Source: Streptomyces griseochromogenes (lineage in GTDB: Bacteria; Actinomycetota; Actinomycetes; Streptomycetales; Streptomycetaceae). Taken from it: a stretch of DNA of 64,000 nt. Below the pieces are notes generated by a model. The model was not told the origin of the DNA. It did no database searches and saw nothing but the letters and a program-made list of their open reading frames with translations. This document shows positions 42,879-51,548 of this stretch, one piece after another (positions within the stretch are counted from its first letter, which is position 1; each line of letters begins with the position of its first letter). The stretch spans positions 4,402,001 to 4,466,000 of the forward strand of contig NZ_CP016279.1 in NCBI RefSeq assembly GCF_001542625.1. The letters run 5' to 3'. Made by a program: the position numbers and the translations under genes.

Positions 42879-42921
42879 GGACGTCACTCGGGGACCATGA
42901 CCATCGATGGGGGAGGGCTCA

Positions 42922-43275
42922 ATGCCTTTTGTCCGGCCGTACGTGCGCGCGGACGGAACACAAGTACGCGGGCATGTCCGGTGGGCGCCGGGCGCGCGTC
43001 GGGAGATGACGATCCTCGCCGTCTTCGGTTTGGTCGTTCTTGGCTTCGGCCATGCCGGCGGCCGGAACGAGAACGGTGCCGGACCACAGCCCCGGCCGAC
43101 CGTCTCGTATCCCATCCGTTTCGACCAGATCACGCCCCATGCTCCGAGAGGTGCCGAGCCGCGCCCGACGGTGTCGTACCCGGTCAAGTTCGGCACCCCC
43201 ATGCAGCGGAAGGCAGCGCCCACACCGAGCGTGTCGTATCCGATCGGTTTCTCCGCCATGGGAGGTGGGCGATGA
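42922..43275 (+). CDS. Small membrane protein with VSYPI repeats
   Basis: A 117-residue protein with a charged N-terminus, one membrane helix (about 29-44) and a Pro-rich tail containing three copies of an eight-residue unit: TVSYPIRF (60-67), TVSYPVKF (83-90) and SVSYPIGF (103-110). The ATG follows GGGGGAGGG. The N-terminal PFVRPYVRADGTQVRGHVR resembles a pattern found in small actinobacterial proteins. It overlaps the nuclease gene by four bases, so the two are co-translated and may form a membrane complex. I do not recognise a function. Confidence 0.75.
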   Translation: MPFVRPYVRADGTQVRGHVRWAPGARREMTILAVFGLVVLGFGHAGGRNENGAGPQPRPTVSYPIRFDQITPHAPRGAEPRPTVSYPVKFGTPMQRKAAPTPSVSYPIGFSAMGGGR

Positions 43276-43970
43276 CCCGGCGCCCGCCCGCCAGGCGAGC
43301 CGCTACCCGGCGTCCTGGCCGCCGATGCGGCAAGCAGGATGCCCACGTCGTCCGGGGCGTGGTCGCCATCGCGGCGGTCGGTCTAGTGGTGATGGTGGTC
43401 AACTGGCTGATCGTGCACTGGTGGCTGCTGTTGATCATGGCCGTGCTCGCCGTCCTGGGACGCATCGCGTGGTGGCAGCGGCGGACACGGCGCGCGCAGT
43501 GGGAAGAAGCCCAGGCACGCGCCTTGCGCTACGGACTGGCCCAGCTGGACGCTCTGTCCCACCGGCAGTTCGAATATGCGGTCCGTGACCTGATGAACCG
43601 GGACGGCTGCGCTGATGCCGTCCAGGTCGGCGGGCGGGGCGATCTGGGAGCGGATGTGAAGGCGACCGACCCGTTGGGGCGGCGCTGGGTGATCCAGTGC
43701 AAGCACCGCAGGCACGGTGAGCGGGGTGCAGCCGTGGGCACGCCGGAACTGCAGGTCCTCAACGGCACGGGACGCCCGGTGCACAAGGCGGATGTCGTGG
43801 TGATGATCACCAACGGCAGGATCACTCAGCCCGGCCGCGTCTTTGCCCGGCAGCAGCGGCTGCACCTCGTCGACCGCCAGCTGCTCGGTTCATGGGCCGC
43901 GGGATCACGGCCGCTGTGGGAGCTGCTGCCCGCGCTTCCCCCGCCCCGCAGACCCTCACAGCTGTCCTGA
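43272..43970 (+). CDS. Membrane-anchored Mrr-type restriction endonuclease domain protein
   Basis: A 232-residue protein with a basic N-terminus, a hydrophobic segment of two helices (about 28-48 and 48-66), a short coiled region and a C-terminal Mrr_cat domain. The domain shows LSHRQFEYAVRDLMNRDG, then GGRGDLGADVKA with the catalytic Asp128, and QCKH with Gln142-x-Lys144, the PD-(D/E)xK pattern. Mrr-type enzymes cut modified DNA; the membrane anchor suggests action on incoming or membrane-close DNA. Its start overlaps the VSYPI-repeat gene (ATGA). No methylase gene is adjacent. Confidence 0.85.
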   Translation: MTRRPPARRAATRRPGRRCGKQDAHVVRGVVAIAAVGLVVMVVNWLIVHWWLLLIMAVLAVLGRIAWWQRRTRRAQWEEAQARALRYGLAQLDALSHRQFEYAVRDLMNRDGCADAVQVGGRGDLGADVKATDPLGRRWVIQCKHRRHGERGAAVGTPELQVLNGTGRPVHKADVVVMITNGRITQPGRVFARQQRLHLVDRQLLGSWAAGSRPLWELLPALPPPRRPSQLS

Positions 43971-44128
43971 GCCCCACCTCGTGCTGCTGCCGATGAGCGC
44001 GTGCGTCCGGCCGCTCGTCGTAGTCCCACCACCGAGCGACTGAATCCCCAGGCCGAGCAGCGTGTCTGGACGGGTGGGGCTGCTTGCTCGGTCCAGGGTT
44101 GTCAGTGCCGTCGTTGTCAGGAGGAATC

Positions 44129-44269
44129 GTGAAGCGTCGAGTACTCGCCGTCTTGGCCGTCGTCGTTTCTGGGCTGGTGCTGTTCGCGGTTCCGGCCGCG
44201 GGCCAGGACGGTCGTGACGACATGGAGAGAAACGACTGGAATTTCCCACTCACCAACATCGGCCTGTAG
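44129..44269 (+). CDS. Very small secreted protein, 46 residues
   Basis: A GTG with an AGGAGGA site begins KRRVLAVLAVVVSGLVLFAVPAAGQ, a clear signal peptide, followed by a mature peptide of about 20 residues ending in DWNFPLTNIGL. It has no Cys. It is too short for routine gene calling, but the signal peptide and ribosome binding site are both strong. Function unknown; a secreted signal or a lipid-associated peptide is possible. Confidence 0.65.
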   Translation: MKRRVLAVLAVVVSGLVLFAVPAAGQDGRDDMERNDWNFPLTNIGL

Positions 44270-44752
44270 AGCGTAGTCAGGTCTTGGGGAGCGACGCAGA
44301 GCGGTTGCCGACGCGCTGCGTGCCACGGTCTACGACTCCTACCGGAGCGGCAACCGCCGGCGGTCGAGAAGGACGACGATCGCCACAGCGGGTCCAGGCG
44401 CCGTCTTCGCGCCGGAACCTCCACTTCCCGACCAACCTGCTGACCCGCGACGACGATCCGGACTCAGCCCGGAGCCGTGGAACCCGGGGTCAACCCGGCG
44501 CGACAGCCGGGCCGCCAGCCCGCGACGACCGCACTGACAAGCAGAAACGACCTGCCGAACAAGCCGACGGACCGTCACGAAACATGCAGGCCGGCAAAGT
44601 AGGCAGGTTCAACAGGCCGCGGTGGTGCATACGCGGATCGGTGGGCTGGGTGAATACCTCCATCGATGCCTCCAGTCGCAAACCCTCAACGGGCTGCGAG
44701 GCCCACAACAAAGTGAGGGCGCGACTCCTTCCGGTCGAGGTACGGTCCTGCC
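44270..44752. other. Intergenic region, no supported gene
   Basis: About 480 bases. One forward frame starts with AVADALRATVYDSYRSGNRRRSR, but it degenerates into low-complexity Pro/Arg sequence. Possible gene debris only. Confidence 0.35.
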
Positions 44753-45409
44753 ATGCCCCGATCAGCAGAATCCGGCCGTTCCCCGTCCCCTGTCACTGCG
44801 AACGACCTCGACCTTGCCGTTCAGCTCGCTGTGACGGCCCTTCGCGAGGCGCCCCCGGCCGCGTGGGACGGTAAGGCGGGTTCGCTGGAATGGGATTGCT
44901 GGGAGACCGTCGAGCATCTCAGCGATGACCTCTTCGCGTATGCCGCGCAACTGGGCCTCAGGAAACCGCCCTTGGACGGCGAGGTGCCCTTCGTGTGGGA
45001 GAGCCGACGGCCAGGCGGTCCGGCGAACGCCATTCACGCGGACCGCAAAGCGGGGCACGTCGGCCTCTTGCAGGTGTTGGAGGCGAGCGGTGCGCTGCTG
45101 GTCGCCATGGTGCGCACGACACCCCCACAGACCCGCGCCCACCACGTCTTCGGCATTTCCGATCCCGAGGGCTTCGCCGCCATGGGAGTCGTGGAGACCC
45201 TGGTGCACACGAACGACCTGGCCCAAGGGCTCGGGCTCGCCTGGAGCCCACCCGCCGATCTGTGTGCCCGAGCGCTCGCCCGGCTGTTCCCAGACGTACC
45301 GGAATCCACGGACCCCTGGCTCACCCTGTTGTGGGCCACCGGACGCGCCGAACAGCCCGGACGTCCTCGTCTGACCACATGGCGCTGGGACGGCACCCCC
45401 CGGTCCTGA
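44753..45409 (+). CDS. DinB/maleylpyruvate-isomerase-type (TIGR03083-like) protein
   Basis: A 218-residue protein. The N-terminal four-helix part with LEWDCWETVEHLSDDLFAYAAQLG resembles the mycothiol-dependent DinB-type fold, including the conserved HLSDDL helix with the first metal His. The later GVVETLVHTNDLAQGLGLAW carries another expected His near residue 150. These proteins are putative metal-dependent, thiol-linked transferases. The reaction is unknown. It is a single gene; its ATG follows a weak GAGGTA site. Confidence 0.72.
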   Translation: MPRSAESGRSPSPVTANDLDLAVQLAVTALREAPPAAWDGKAGSLEWDCWETVEHLSDDLFAYAAQLGLRKPPLDGEVPFVWESRRPGGPANAIHADRKAGHVGLLQVLEASGALLVAMVRTTPPQTRAHHVFGISDPEGFAAMGVVETLVHTNDLAQGLGLAWSPPADLCARALARLFPDVPESTDPWLTLLWATGRAEQPGRPRLTTWRWDGTPRS

Positions 45410-45989
45410 GAGCTCTGCCGCTTTTGCCTGATCACCGCCTGGCCTGATCAATGAGTGACCTGTGAACCTGCGCGGCCCGGCTGCACGAACTACGTCCTGT
45501 CAGATGTCGACGGCACGTTGACCGACGTGGTGCGCAACCAGGGGCGGCTCTGGGGAACTTGGGCGCGACTGCAACCACCTGCAACGTTGGTCAGACGGTC
45601 GCGGCAGCACGCCCCGGACCGCTCGCAAAGGAACGGGTTCCATCGGCGTCTTCCGCACGGCCATGCCCTGCGCGGACAGCAGCGCCATCTGGGCACGCCG
45701 TCAGGTCACCACCGTCCCCGTACCCCGGCGGACAATCCTCAGCAGCCGCTTGCCCGCGTCGTCGTCGGTCTCACGCACGCGTACTCGTTCTGGCATCCGC
45801 ACAGCCTGATGGCCACGCGCCACCCAGGACGCGACCGGATGCGGCAAGCTGGACCAGTTCCCAAGCGGTCGCCTTCTCCCGCCACACTCGCGTGCGGCCT
45901 GCTATGCACTCCACGGGGTTCATAGGAGGGCACCACTGGACTACGCCGGAAACGTGCCCCAGGCAGGCCGAACGGCGAGTTGCTCGTCG
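45410..45989. other. Intergenic region with unclear gene debris
   Basis: About 580 bases. The stretch around 45600-45740 resembles 56750-56870 over about 60 bases (both contain a CCTGCGCGGAC-GCAGC block), suggesting two relics of one gene or element. No intact gene was found. Confidence 0.35.
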
Positions 45990-46970
45990 CTACTGCGCTG
46001 AACCGCCGACGAGTGTGGGGCGGAAGGTGCGGCGGTATGCGTGCGGTGTGACTCCGATGGCGGCATGAAGGTGATGGCGCAGGGAGACACCGGTGCCGAA
46101 TCCTGCGCGGTTGGCGATCAGGTCGATGGGCCAATCAGTGGTCTCCAGCAGGTGCCGGGCCAGGTCGACGCGCTGGCGGATGAGCCACTGGCCGGGGCTG
46201 GTGCCGACCTCGTCGCGAAAGCGGCGGGTGAAGGTACGCACACTGACGTTGGCGTGGGCGGCCATGTCAGCCAGCGTGATGGGTTCAGCGAGGCGCTCCA
46301 TGACCCATCCCTGTGTGGGGGCGGTGCCGGGGGCGGAGGGGTCGGGGACGGGGCGCCGGATGTACTGGGCCTGGCCGCCGTCGCGCCAGGGCGGTACGAC
46401 GCAGGAGCGGGCGACCTCATTGGCGATGTCGCTGCCGTGGTCGCGGCGGACGATGTGCAGGCACAGGTCGATCCCGGCGGCTACTCCGGCGGAGGTGAGG
46501 ATTTCGCCGTCGTCGATGAAGAGGACGCCGGGGTCGATGCGCGCGGAGGTGAACATGCGCTGCAGGCGGTCGGCCTCGCGCCAGTGTGTGGTGGCGGGGC
46601 GGCCGTCGAGGAGTCCGGCGGCGGCCAGCACGTACGTGCCGGTGCAGATCGCCACGATCCGGGTCCCGGGCCGGATGGCAGCCAGGGCCTTGCGCAGGGT
46701 GTCGGGCAGGCGGCCCTCCTCGCGGATGGGGCCCAGCGCGTGAGTGGGCGGGATGACGACGGTATCGACGGTGGCCAGCAGAGAGGCGTCGTGGGAGACG
46801 GTGAGCTGGTAGTCGGCTTCGGTTCGGACGGGGCGGCCGTCCAAGCTGCATGTGGTCACGGAGTAGAGCCGGTTGCCCGTGGCGTCGCGGGCGGCGCCGA
46901 AGATCCGCGCGGGGATGCCGAGCTCGAAGGGGACGACGCCATCCAGGGCCAGAACGCCGATGTGGTGCAT
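45990..46970 (-). CDS. GlxA-type AraC regulator (DJ-1/PfpI-like plus AraC HTH)
   Basis: A 326-residue protein. Residues 1-190 are a DJ-1/PfpI-like domain with the nucleophile-elbow segment RIVAICTGTYVLAAAGLLDG. The C-terminal 100 residues are an AraC double helix-turn-helix: ITLADMAAHANVSVRTFTRRFRDEVGTSPGQWL and DLIANRAGFGTGVSLRHHLHAAIGVTPHAYRRTF. GlxA-like regulators sense small molecules through the DJ-1 part. It is divergent from the quinone-oxidoreductase gene, separated by about 130 bases, and is its likely regulator. Confidence 0.9.
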   Translation of the reverse strand: MHHIGVLALDGVVPFELGIPARIFGAARDATGNRLYSVTTCSLDGRPVRTEADYQLTVSHDASLLATVDTVVIPPTHALGPIREEGRLPDTLRKALAAIRPGTRIVAICTGTYVLAAAGLLDGRPATTHWREADRLQRMFTSARIDPGVLFIDDGEILTSAGVAAGIDLCLHIVRRDHGSDIANEVARSCVVPPWRDGGQAQYIRRPVPDPSAPGTAPTQGWVMERLAEPITLADMAAHANVSVRTFTRRFRDEVGTSPGQWLIRQRVDLARHLLETTDWPIDLIANRAGFGTGVSLRHHLHAAIGVTPHAYRRTFRPTLVGGSAQ

Positions 46971-47098
46971 GGCCTGATCCTTTCATTCCGCGACCATCAG
47001 GCCACTACTGGGAGGCTGTCCACCGCGGGAGTCTGAGGGCGTGCCCAGGAAAACCGGCACACGCCACAAGAAATCCACTGCTGAAAAGAGCACGTCAT

Positions 47099-48058
47099 AT
47101 GGGCCAGGCCACTACTCCCGAGACAATGCGCGCCATCTCCCAGAACATCGCCGGGGCACCGGATGTCCTCAAGCTCGTCGATACGCAACGGCCGGTCCCA
47201 GCCCGGGGCGAGATCCTGGTCCGAGTGCACGCGGCGGGCGTGAACCCGGCTGACTGGAAGACCCGCGAGCGGGGGGTGTTCGCCAACGGCGCCACGCCGC
47301 CGTTCACGCTCGGCTTCGACGTCGCCGGGGTGGTCGAGGCGGTCGGCGACGGGGTGACACTGTTCCAGGCCGGCGACGAGGTGTTCGGGATGCCGCGCTT
47401 CCCGCATCCGGCGGGTGCCTATGCCGAGTATGTCGCCGCCCCGGCCCGACACTTCGCCCTGCGCCCCCAGGGCCTGACCCACATCCAGGCCGGCGCTCTG
47501 CCATTGGCCTCGCTGACCGCCTGGCAGGCCCTGGTAGACACCGCGAACGTCCGGCCCGGCCAGCACGTCCTGATCCACGCGGCCGCCGGAGGAGTCGGTC
47601 ATCTGGCCGTGCAGATCGCCAAGGCCCGCGGCGCGTACGTCATCGGCACGGCCACCGCCTCCAAGCACGAACTGCTGCGCTCGCTCGGCGCCGACGAGCT
47701 GATCGACTATCGCACTCAGGACTATGCCGAGAGCCTCCGCGACGTCGATGTCGCCTTGGATCCCCTCGGCGGCCCCAACTGGGCCCGGTCCCTGCGAACA
47801 CTGCGGCCGGGCGGCACGCTGGTCTCGATCCTGCCGCCGGACGACACCTTCCCCGCCGAGGAGGCCGGAGTGCGTGCGGTGTTCATGCTTGTCGAGCCCG
47901 ACCACGCGGGGTTGCGCGAGATCGCCTCCCTGGTCGAGGACGGACGCCTGCGTGTTGTCGTCGACCAGGTCTTCCCCCTCGAAGAAGCGGCGCGGGCCCA
48001 CACACTGGGTGAGACCGGCCGCACCACCGGCAAGATCGTCCTCACCGTCGCTCCCTGA
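47099..48058 (+). CDS. NADP-dependent zinc-free quinone oxidoreductase (MDR superfamily)
   Basis: A 319-residue protein of the quinone-oxidoreductase class of medium-chain dehydrogenases. The GroES-like half has VHAAGVNPADWKTRERG and GFDVAGVVEAVGDGV; the nucleotide site is HVLIHAAAGGVGHLAVQIAKARGA, the quinone-reductase AxxGxVG type. Catalytic zinc ligands are absent, as expected. It reduces quinones or enones with NADPH. No clear ribosome binding site precedes the ATG at 47099, so an ATG at 47126 is possible. It is divergent from a GlxA-type regulator. Confidence 0.9.
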   Translation: MGQATTPETMRAISQNIAGAPDVLKLVDTQRPVPARGEILVRVHAAGVNPADWKTRERGVFANGATPPFTLGFDVAGVVEAVGDGVTLFQAGDEVFGMPRFPHPAGAYAEYVAAPARHFALRPQGLTHIQAGALPLASLTAWQALVDTANVRPGQHVLIHAAAGGVGHLAVQIAKARGAYVIGTATASKHELLRSLGADELIDYRTQDYAESLRDVDVALDPLGGPNWARSLRTLRPGGTLVSILPPDDTFPAEEAGVRAVFMLVEPDHAGLREIASLVEDGRLRVVVDQVFPLEEAARAHTLGETGRTTGKIVLTVAP

Positions 48059-48164
48059 CCCACCTCGCAGCTTCCCTCGGACAGATCCCGCCGAGGAGGG
48101 GTTGACCGGCCCAGGTTGCAGGAGGCATGGCGGTGCCCGTGCATGTGTGAGACCGCGGTGCGGC

Positions 48165-48215
48165 GGCGGGCGAGTCGTCTGCAACCCGACGAACAGCGCC
48201 TGGCTGAACCGGACG
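48165..48215 (+). pseudogene. Possible IS630-type transposase scrap
   Basis: A short frame reads VVCNPTNSAWLN, like the NPTxSxWLN segment before the last catalytic residue of IS630-type transposases. Nothing else of the element is recognised, so the call is weak. Confidence 0.25.
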
Positions 48216-48218
48216 TCG

Positions 48219-48776
48219 TCAGCCAGGGTTTCGTGGGCCGCGTGCGACGAGCGGGCGGCCGCCGTCCTCGGGCAGGACGACCAGGAAGCTCCAACAGCTG
48301 TGTTCGACGCGGGCCAGGCCGATTGTCGTGGCAGCGCCGAATGCCTCAGCCGCTGGTTCTGCGCCCTCTGTCAAGGTCTCGAGTCCCGCGTAGTGTTGGG
48401 CCAGGGTCGCGGTTGGACCGTGGAGCCACAAGGCCACCCGAGCACCCCGCGCAAGCCCGGCGATGAGGTCGTCGCGGACATCTCCGGGGGCGGCGGTCTG
48501 CACCAGGTGGTGCAGTCGTTCCTGCGCACTTGGCTGCGTCGGAGCGGCGTCAGCCTGCCGGCGGCAGTCCGGGCATGCCCGAGGGCCCTGAGGGACGAAC
48601 AGGTGCCTGTAGCGGGTGACATGGTCTTCCGGAATCCCGCACAGCGTTCCGCTGGCCGCCATCGCGTGCTTGACGTCGGCAACCCCGTTGCGCTCGCCCG
48701 CGCTGAATCTGGCCGGCTCTCGCGCGGTTGCAAAGGACCAGTCGGGGTCAGGAGCATCGATCATGCGCACGAGCAT
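48219..48776 (-). CDS. Hypothetical protein with a CxxC motif
   Basis: A 185-residue soluble protein. The middle contains HLFVPQGPRACPDCRRQADAAPT, with Cys-x2-Cys and a further Cys upstream in the TLCGIPEDH segment, a possible zinc site common to a Streptomyces protein family of unknown function. The C-terminus is helical and hydrophobic (LARVEHSCWSFLVVLPEDGG). No signal peptide. It is tandem with the next minus-strand gene, separated by 13 bases, so it is probably the second gene of an operon. Confidence 0.7.
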   Translation of the reverse strand: MLVRMIDAPDPDWSFATAREPARFSAGERNGVADVKHAMAASGTLCGIPEDHVTRYRHLFVPQGPRACPDCRRQADAAPTQPSAQERLHHLVQTAAPGDVRDDLIAGLARGARVALWLHGPTATLAQHYAGLETLTEGAEPAAEAFGAATTIGLARVEHSCWSFLVVLPEDGGRPLVARGPRNPG

Positions 48777-48789
48777 GTCATGGTCGTCG

Positions 48790-49302
48790 TTACTGCCTGG
48801 CAGGGCGGGCGGCGCTTGTGTCTGTGGGCCGGCGCCACATGTCGATCACGTACGACTCCAGGTCGGTGGGCATCTCGATGTCCTCGCCGTCGCCGATCCG
48901 TCTGACCGCTTCATCCCGCCGGTCCCGCGCGGCCGGGCCACCCCCGAAGCGGTACACGCGCACCCCGTACAGCCCCGGCCCCTCCAGTTCCAGCGACTGC
49001 CCTTCAGGCCCTCCCATCATGGAGTGCACCGAGATGCGGCCGGACTTGGAGAACAGGGTGACCTGCCCCAGCAGTTCGCCTTCGGCGCGTTTCGGCGGGA
49101 CGCCCGCCCACATGTGCACCTGTGCCTTCGTCTCGTGTTCCTGGACGGTGGAGGCGGCGTAGACCACTCCGCGGGCCACCGGGAGGTAGGCCATCCCGAT
49201 ACCCTCCGGCGGATGGGAGTCGTAGTCTTCCTCGTCGTGAACGAGGAACAGGCTGTATTCGACATGCAGTGTGAACGTCCGGCTGCGCTTGGGCTCGGTC
49301 AT
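48790..49302 (-). CDS. Hypothetical protein, 170 residues
   Basis: A soluble beta-rich protein beginning TEPKRSRTFTLHVEYSLFLVHDEEDYDSHPPEGIGMAYLPVARGVVYAAS, with later VHMWAGVP and YGVRVYRFGGG. The pattern suggests a small beta-sandwich domain found in Streptomyces, without known function. The ATG follows GAGGGGAA. It likely forms an operon with the following CxxC protein. No signal peptide or membrane helix. Confidence 0.7.
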   Translation of the reverse strand: MTEPKRSRTFTLHVEYSLFLVHDEEDYDSHPPEGIGMAYLPVARGVVYAASTVQEHETKAQVHMWAGVPPKRAEGELLGQVTLFSKSGRISVHSMMGGPEGQSLELEGPGLYGVRVYRFGGGPAARDRRDEAVRRIGDGEDIEMPTDLESYVIDMWRRPTDTSAARPARQ

Positions 49303-49860
49303 CGGTTCCCCTCGGTCGGTGCGTTGTGACACCCGAACGTATGTAGAGGGGTTCCGGCGAACAACGGCTTTCGCCGACCCCTTGGTGCTCCCCTTGTGGA
49401 GGTGACCTCCTACTGAATCGGCACGACCCGCAAGTGATCGGCGCGGGGATGGAGTTCTGCCGGGGCTGTCACACCTGCCGCCCAGCCGCGCGCGCCCACA
49501 TCCGCCGGCACCGCGACTCTCACCGGGACCCGAGGCCACTGCCGAAGCTGTTCGGGGACCGGGAGACCGGGACCATATACGCCTGCGGCCGACGCCGCGC
49601 CCACAGCCCGGGGCCCGGGCGTGCCGGCCGGCGGCACTCCGCACGAATCCGATGGCCTGATGGAGCCCCGACGGTGGCCGCTGCCGCCATCCCACTCCGA
49701 CCGTCGATGGCCGGCAGCGACTCCCTGGTACCGCGCCGGTCAGGCAAGCCCATCGGGTTGGAGCGGAGGGCCGAGGATGTTCGGGAGCGTATGCGGCGCC
49801 GCGGTGGCGGTATTCCACCGCGGACCAGCCGAGGTGACGATGGGGCGGAAGGTCTATTCC
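49303..49860. other. Intergenic region, no supported gene
   Basis: About 560 bases upstream of the operon of two hypothetical genes. Open frames are Arg/Pro/Gly-rich and have no family resemblance. Confidence 0.4.
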
Positions 49861-50035
49861 ATGGGTGAGTACGTCGAAGTCAACGGAACCACAATCTGGA
49901 CCGAGGGCCGTGGCCAAGGCCCGACGTCCTGCTGATCGCGGGGTTGGGAGATCCGGCGGAGGCATGGCAAGGGCAACTCGACGGGCCTTCGGGCCGGTAC
50001 TGGGTCATCGCCGAACCGCGCCATGCAGCTCATGA
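49861..50035 (+). pseudogene. Alpha/beta hydrolase N-terminal remnant
   Basis: GEYVEVNGTTIWTEGRGQGP in one frame continues as DVLLIAGLGDPAEAWQGQLDG in another. This is the typical start of an alpha/beta hydrolase with the oxyanion-hole segment. A frameshift and loss of the remaining roughly 220 residues show it is broken. The tail runs into the end of the MFS gene. Confidence 0.6.
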
Positions 50036-50052
50036 GTTCCGACGGCGCCTCG

Positions 50053-51441
50053 TCACTTCTTCGATCTCGATGTGTGGGCCATGAAGCCCAGCAGCAGTCC
50101 GCAGCCGACAACCAGGATCCAGCCCGGCCGGGATGCGTGTGCGAGTTGGGCTGGAGTGGTGTTCGCCACCAGGCCGCCGGCGAGGGCGATGCCGAGCGCC
50201 GAGCCGACCTGTCGTGCGGTGGATGTGATCGCTCCGGCCACGCCGGCCCGGGCGGGAGGCAGCCCGCTGACCGCGGTGTTGGTGATCGGCGCGTTGGCAA
50301 AACCGAACCCGATGCCTGCGAGCAGATAGGCGAGCAGGAGGACGGTCGTGTTCGTGTGACCGTCGAGTCCGACCAGGCAGAGCCCGCCTGCCATGGTGAA
50401 GCCGCCGGCCAGGGTCAGCGGCAGCCGGGGTCCCCTGCGCCCGACGAGACGACCGGACCAGGGGGCGCAGACGGTTGCTCCGACGGCCATGGGCAGGGTC
50501 GCCACTCCGGCGGCCAATGGCGTGAATCCCCTGGTGTGCTGCAAATAGAGGGTGTTGAGCAGCAGCGTCACGTTCAGGGCGACGAAGACCGCCACGGCGC
50601 CCAGGACCGCATTCCTGAACGCGGGGCTGCGGAAAAGCCCAAGATCCATCAGCGGCTCGTGTCGACGGGCCTCGACCCACACGAATCCGGCTGTCGCCGC
50701 GGCGGCCACCCCGTAGGCGGCCAGCGCCGCGGGGGACGTCCAGCCGATGTGCGGCCCTTCGATGAGGGCACCGACCCAGACTCCGATGACCACGGTCAGC
50801 AGCAGCTGACCCGGAACGTCGAGGCGTCGTGCCCGCGGCCCACGGGATTCGGGTACGAACACGGCGCTGAGCACCAGGGCGGCCACGATGACCGGTGCGT
50901 TGATCCAGAACAGCGCCCGCCAGCCGAGCCCTGCGAGAAGTGCGCCGCCGGTCACCGGTCCGACGGCCATGCTGAGCCCGAAGACGGACGCCCAGACACC
51001 GATCGCCTGTGCCCGCTCTTTCGGGTCGGGCATCGCGTTCACCACGATGGCGAGAGCGACCGGACTGAGCATCGAGGCGCCGATGCCCTGAACGGCACGG
51101 GCTGCGACGAGCGCGCCGACCGAAGATGCGGTCGCGCAGAGCAGCGAGGCCGCCCCGAACACGACCAACCCGGACTGGAAGATCCGTCGGCGTCCGAACC
51201 GGTCCGCCAGTGCGCCGGAGGAGATCAGCAGACCGGCCAGAGCGATGGTGTACGCGTCAACGGTCCACTCAAGACTGCGCGTCCCGACGCCCATGCCGCG
51301 TCCGATGGCGGGCAGGCCCACATTGACGATGGTGGTGTCCAGGCCCACCAGGAACATGCTCAGGCAGCAGACGGCCAGCACCGTCCAGCGCCTGCGCGCG
51401 CTCAGAGCGGGCAGAACAGGATGAGTCGTTGTCGCGGTCAC
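50053..51441 (-). CDS. MFS drug efflux transporter, DHA2 (14-TM) type
   Basis: A 462-residue membrane protein with 14 expected helices. The motif-A loop is GALADRFGRRRIFQSGLVVFGAAS, and helix five has the antiporter motif-C pattern (MAVGPVTGGALLAGLGWRALFWINAPV). The first helix has LDTTIVNVGLPAIGR, the DHA2 motif D1. It exports drugs or metabolites by proton antiport. The GTG start at 51441 has GAGAGG upstream. It is divergent from an XRE-cupin regulator 107 bases away, which probably controls it. Confidence 0.9.
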   Translation of the reverse strand: MTATTTHPVLPALSARRRWTVLAVCCLSMFLVGLDTTIVNVGLPAIGRGMGVGTRSLEWTVDAYTIALAGLLISSGALADRFGRRRIFQSGLVVFGAASLLCATASSVGALVAARAVQGIGASMLSPVALAIVVNAMPDPKERAQAIGVWASVFGLSMAVGPVTGGALLAGLGWRALFWINAPVIVAALVLSAVFVPESRGPRARRLDVPGQLLLTVVIGVWVGALIEGPHIGWTSPAALAAYGVAAAATAGFVWVEARRHEPLMDLGLFRSPAFRNAVLGAVAVFVALNVTLLLNTLYLQHTRGFTPLAAGVATLPMAVGATVCAPWSGRLVGRRGPRLPLTLAGGFTMAGGLCLVGLDGHTNTTVLLLAYLLAGIGFGFANAPITNTAVSGLPPARAGVAGAITSTARQVGSALGIALAGGLVANTTPAQLAHASRPGWILVVGCGLLLGFMAHTSRSKK

Positions 51442-51510
51442 GGGTCGCCTCTCACGTCCGGGAGTACCTGCCCGGCAAGGCTCGGTCAGGCCCGCAAGCA
51501 CCGACCAGCA

Positions 51511-51529
51511 CTTTTGCGAGGACCGCAAA
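51511..51529. promoter_or_regulatory. Inverted repeat between the MFS and XRE-cupin genes
   Basis: TTTGC (51513-51517) and GCAAA (51524-51528) flank a six-base GAGGAC centre, in the divergent promoter region. It could be the operator for the XRE-cupin regulator. Confidence 0.4.
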
Positions 51530-51548
51530 GAACGGCACACTGAGCCAC

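Noticed and set aside
44099..44107. A third TTGTCAGTG element before the 46-residue secreted protein
   Set aside because: No TAnnnT follows at the 8-base spacing, and the following ribosome binding site leaves no room for a promoter.
44532..44540. A minus-strand TTGTCAGTG copy
   Set aside because: Followed by GC-rich sequence without a -10-like element and without a gene in the right place.
45480..45560. A DVDGTLTD motif suggesting a HAD phosphatase
   Set aside because: The motif is isolated; the following residues do not continue a HAD domain and the frame soon degenerates.
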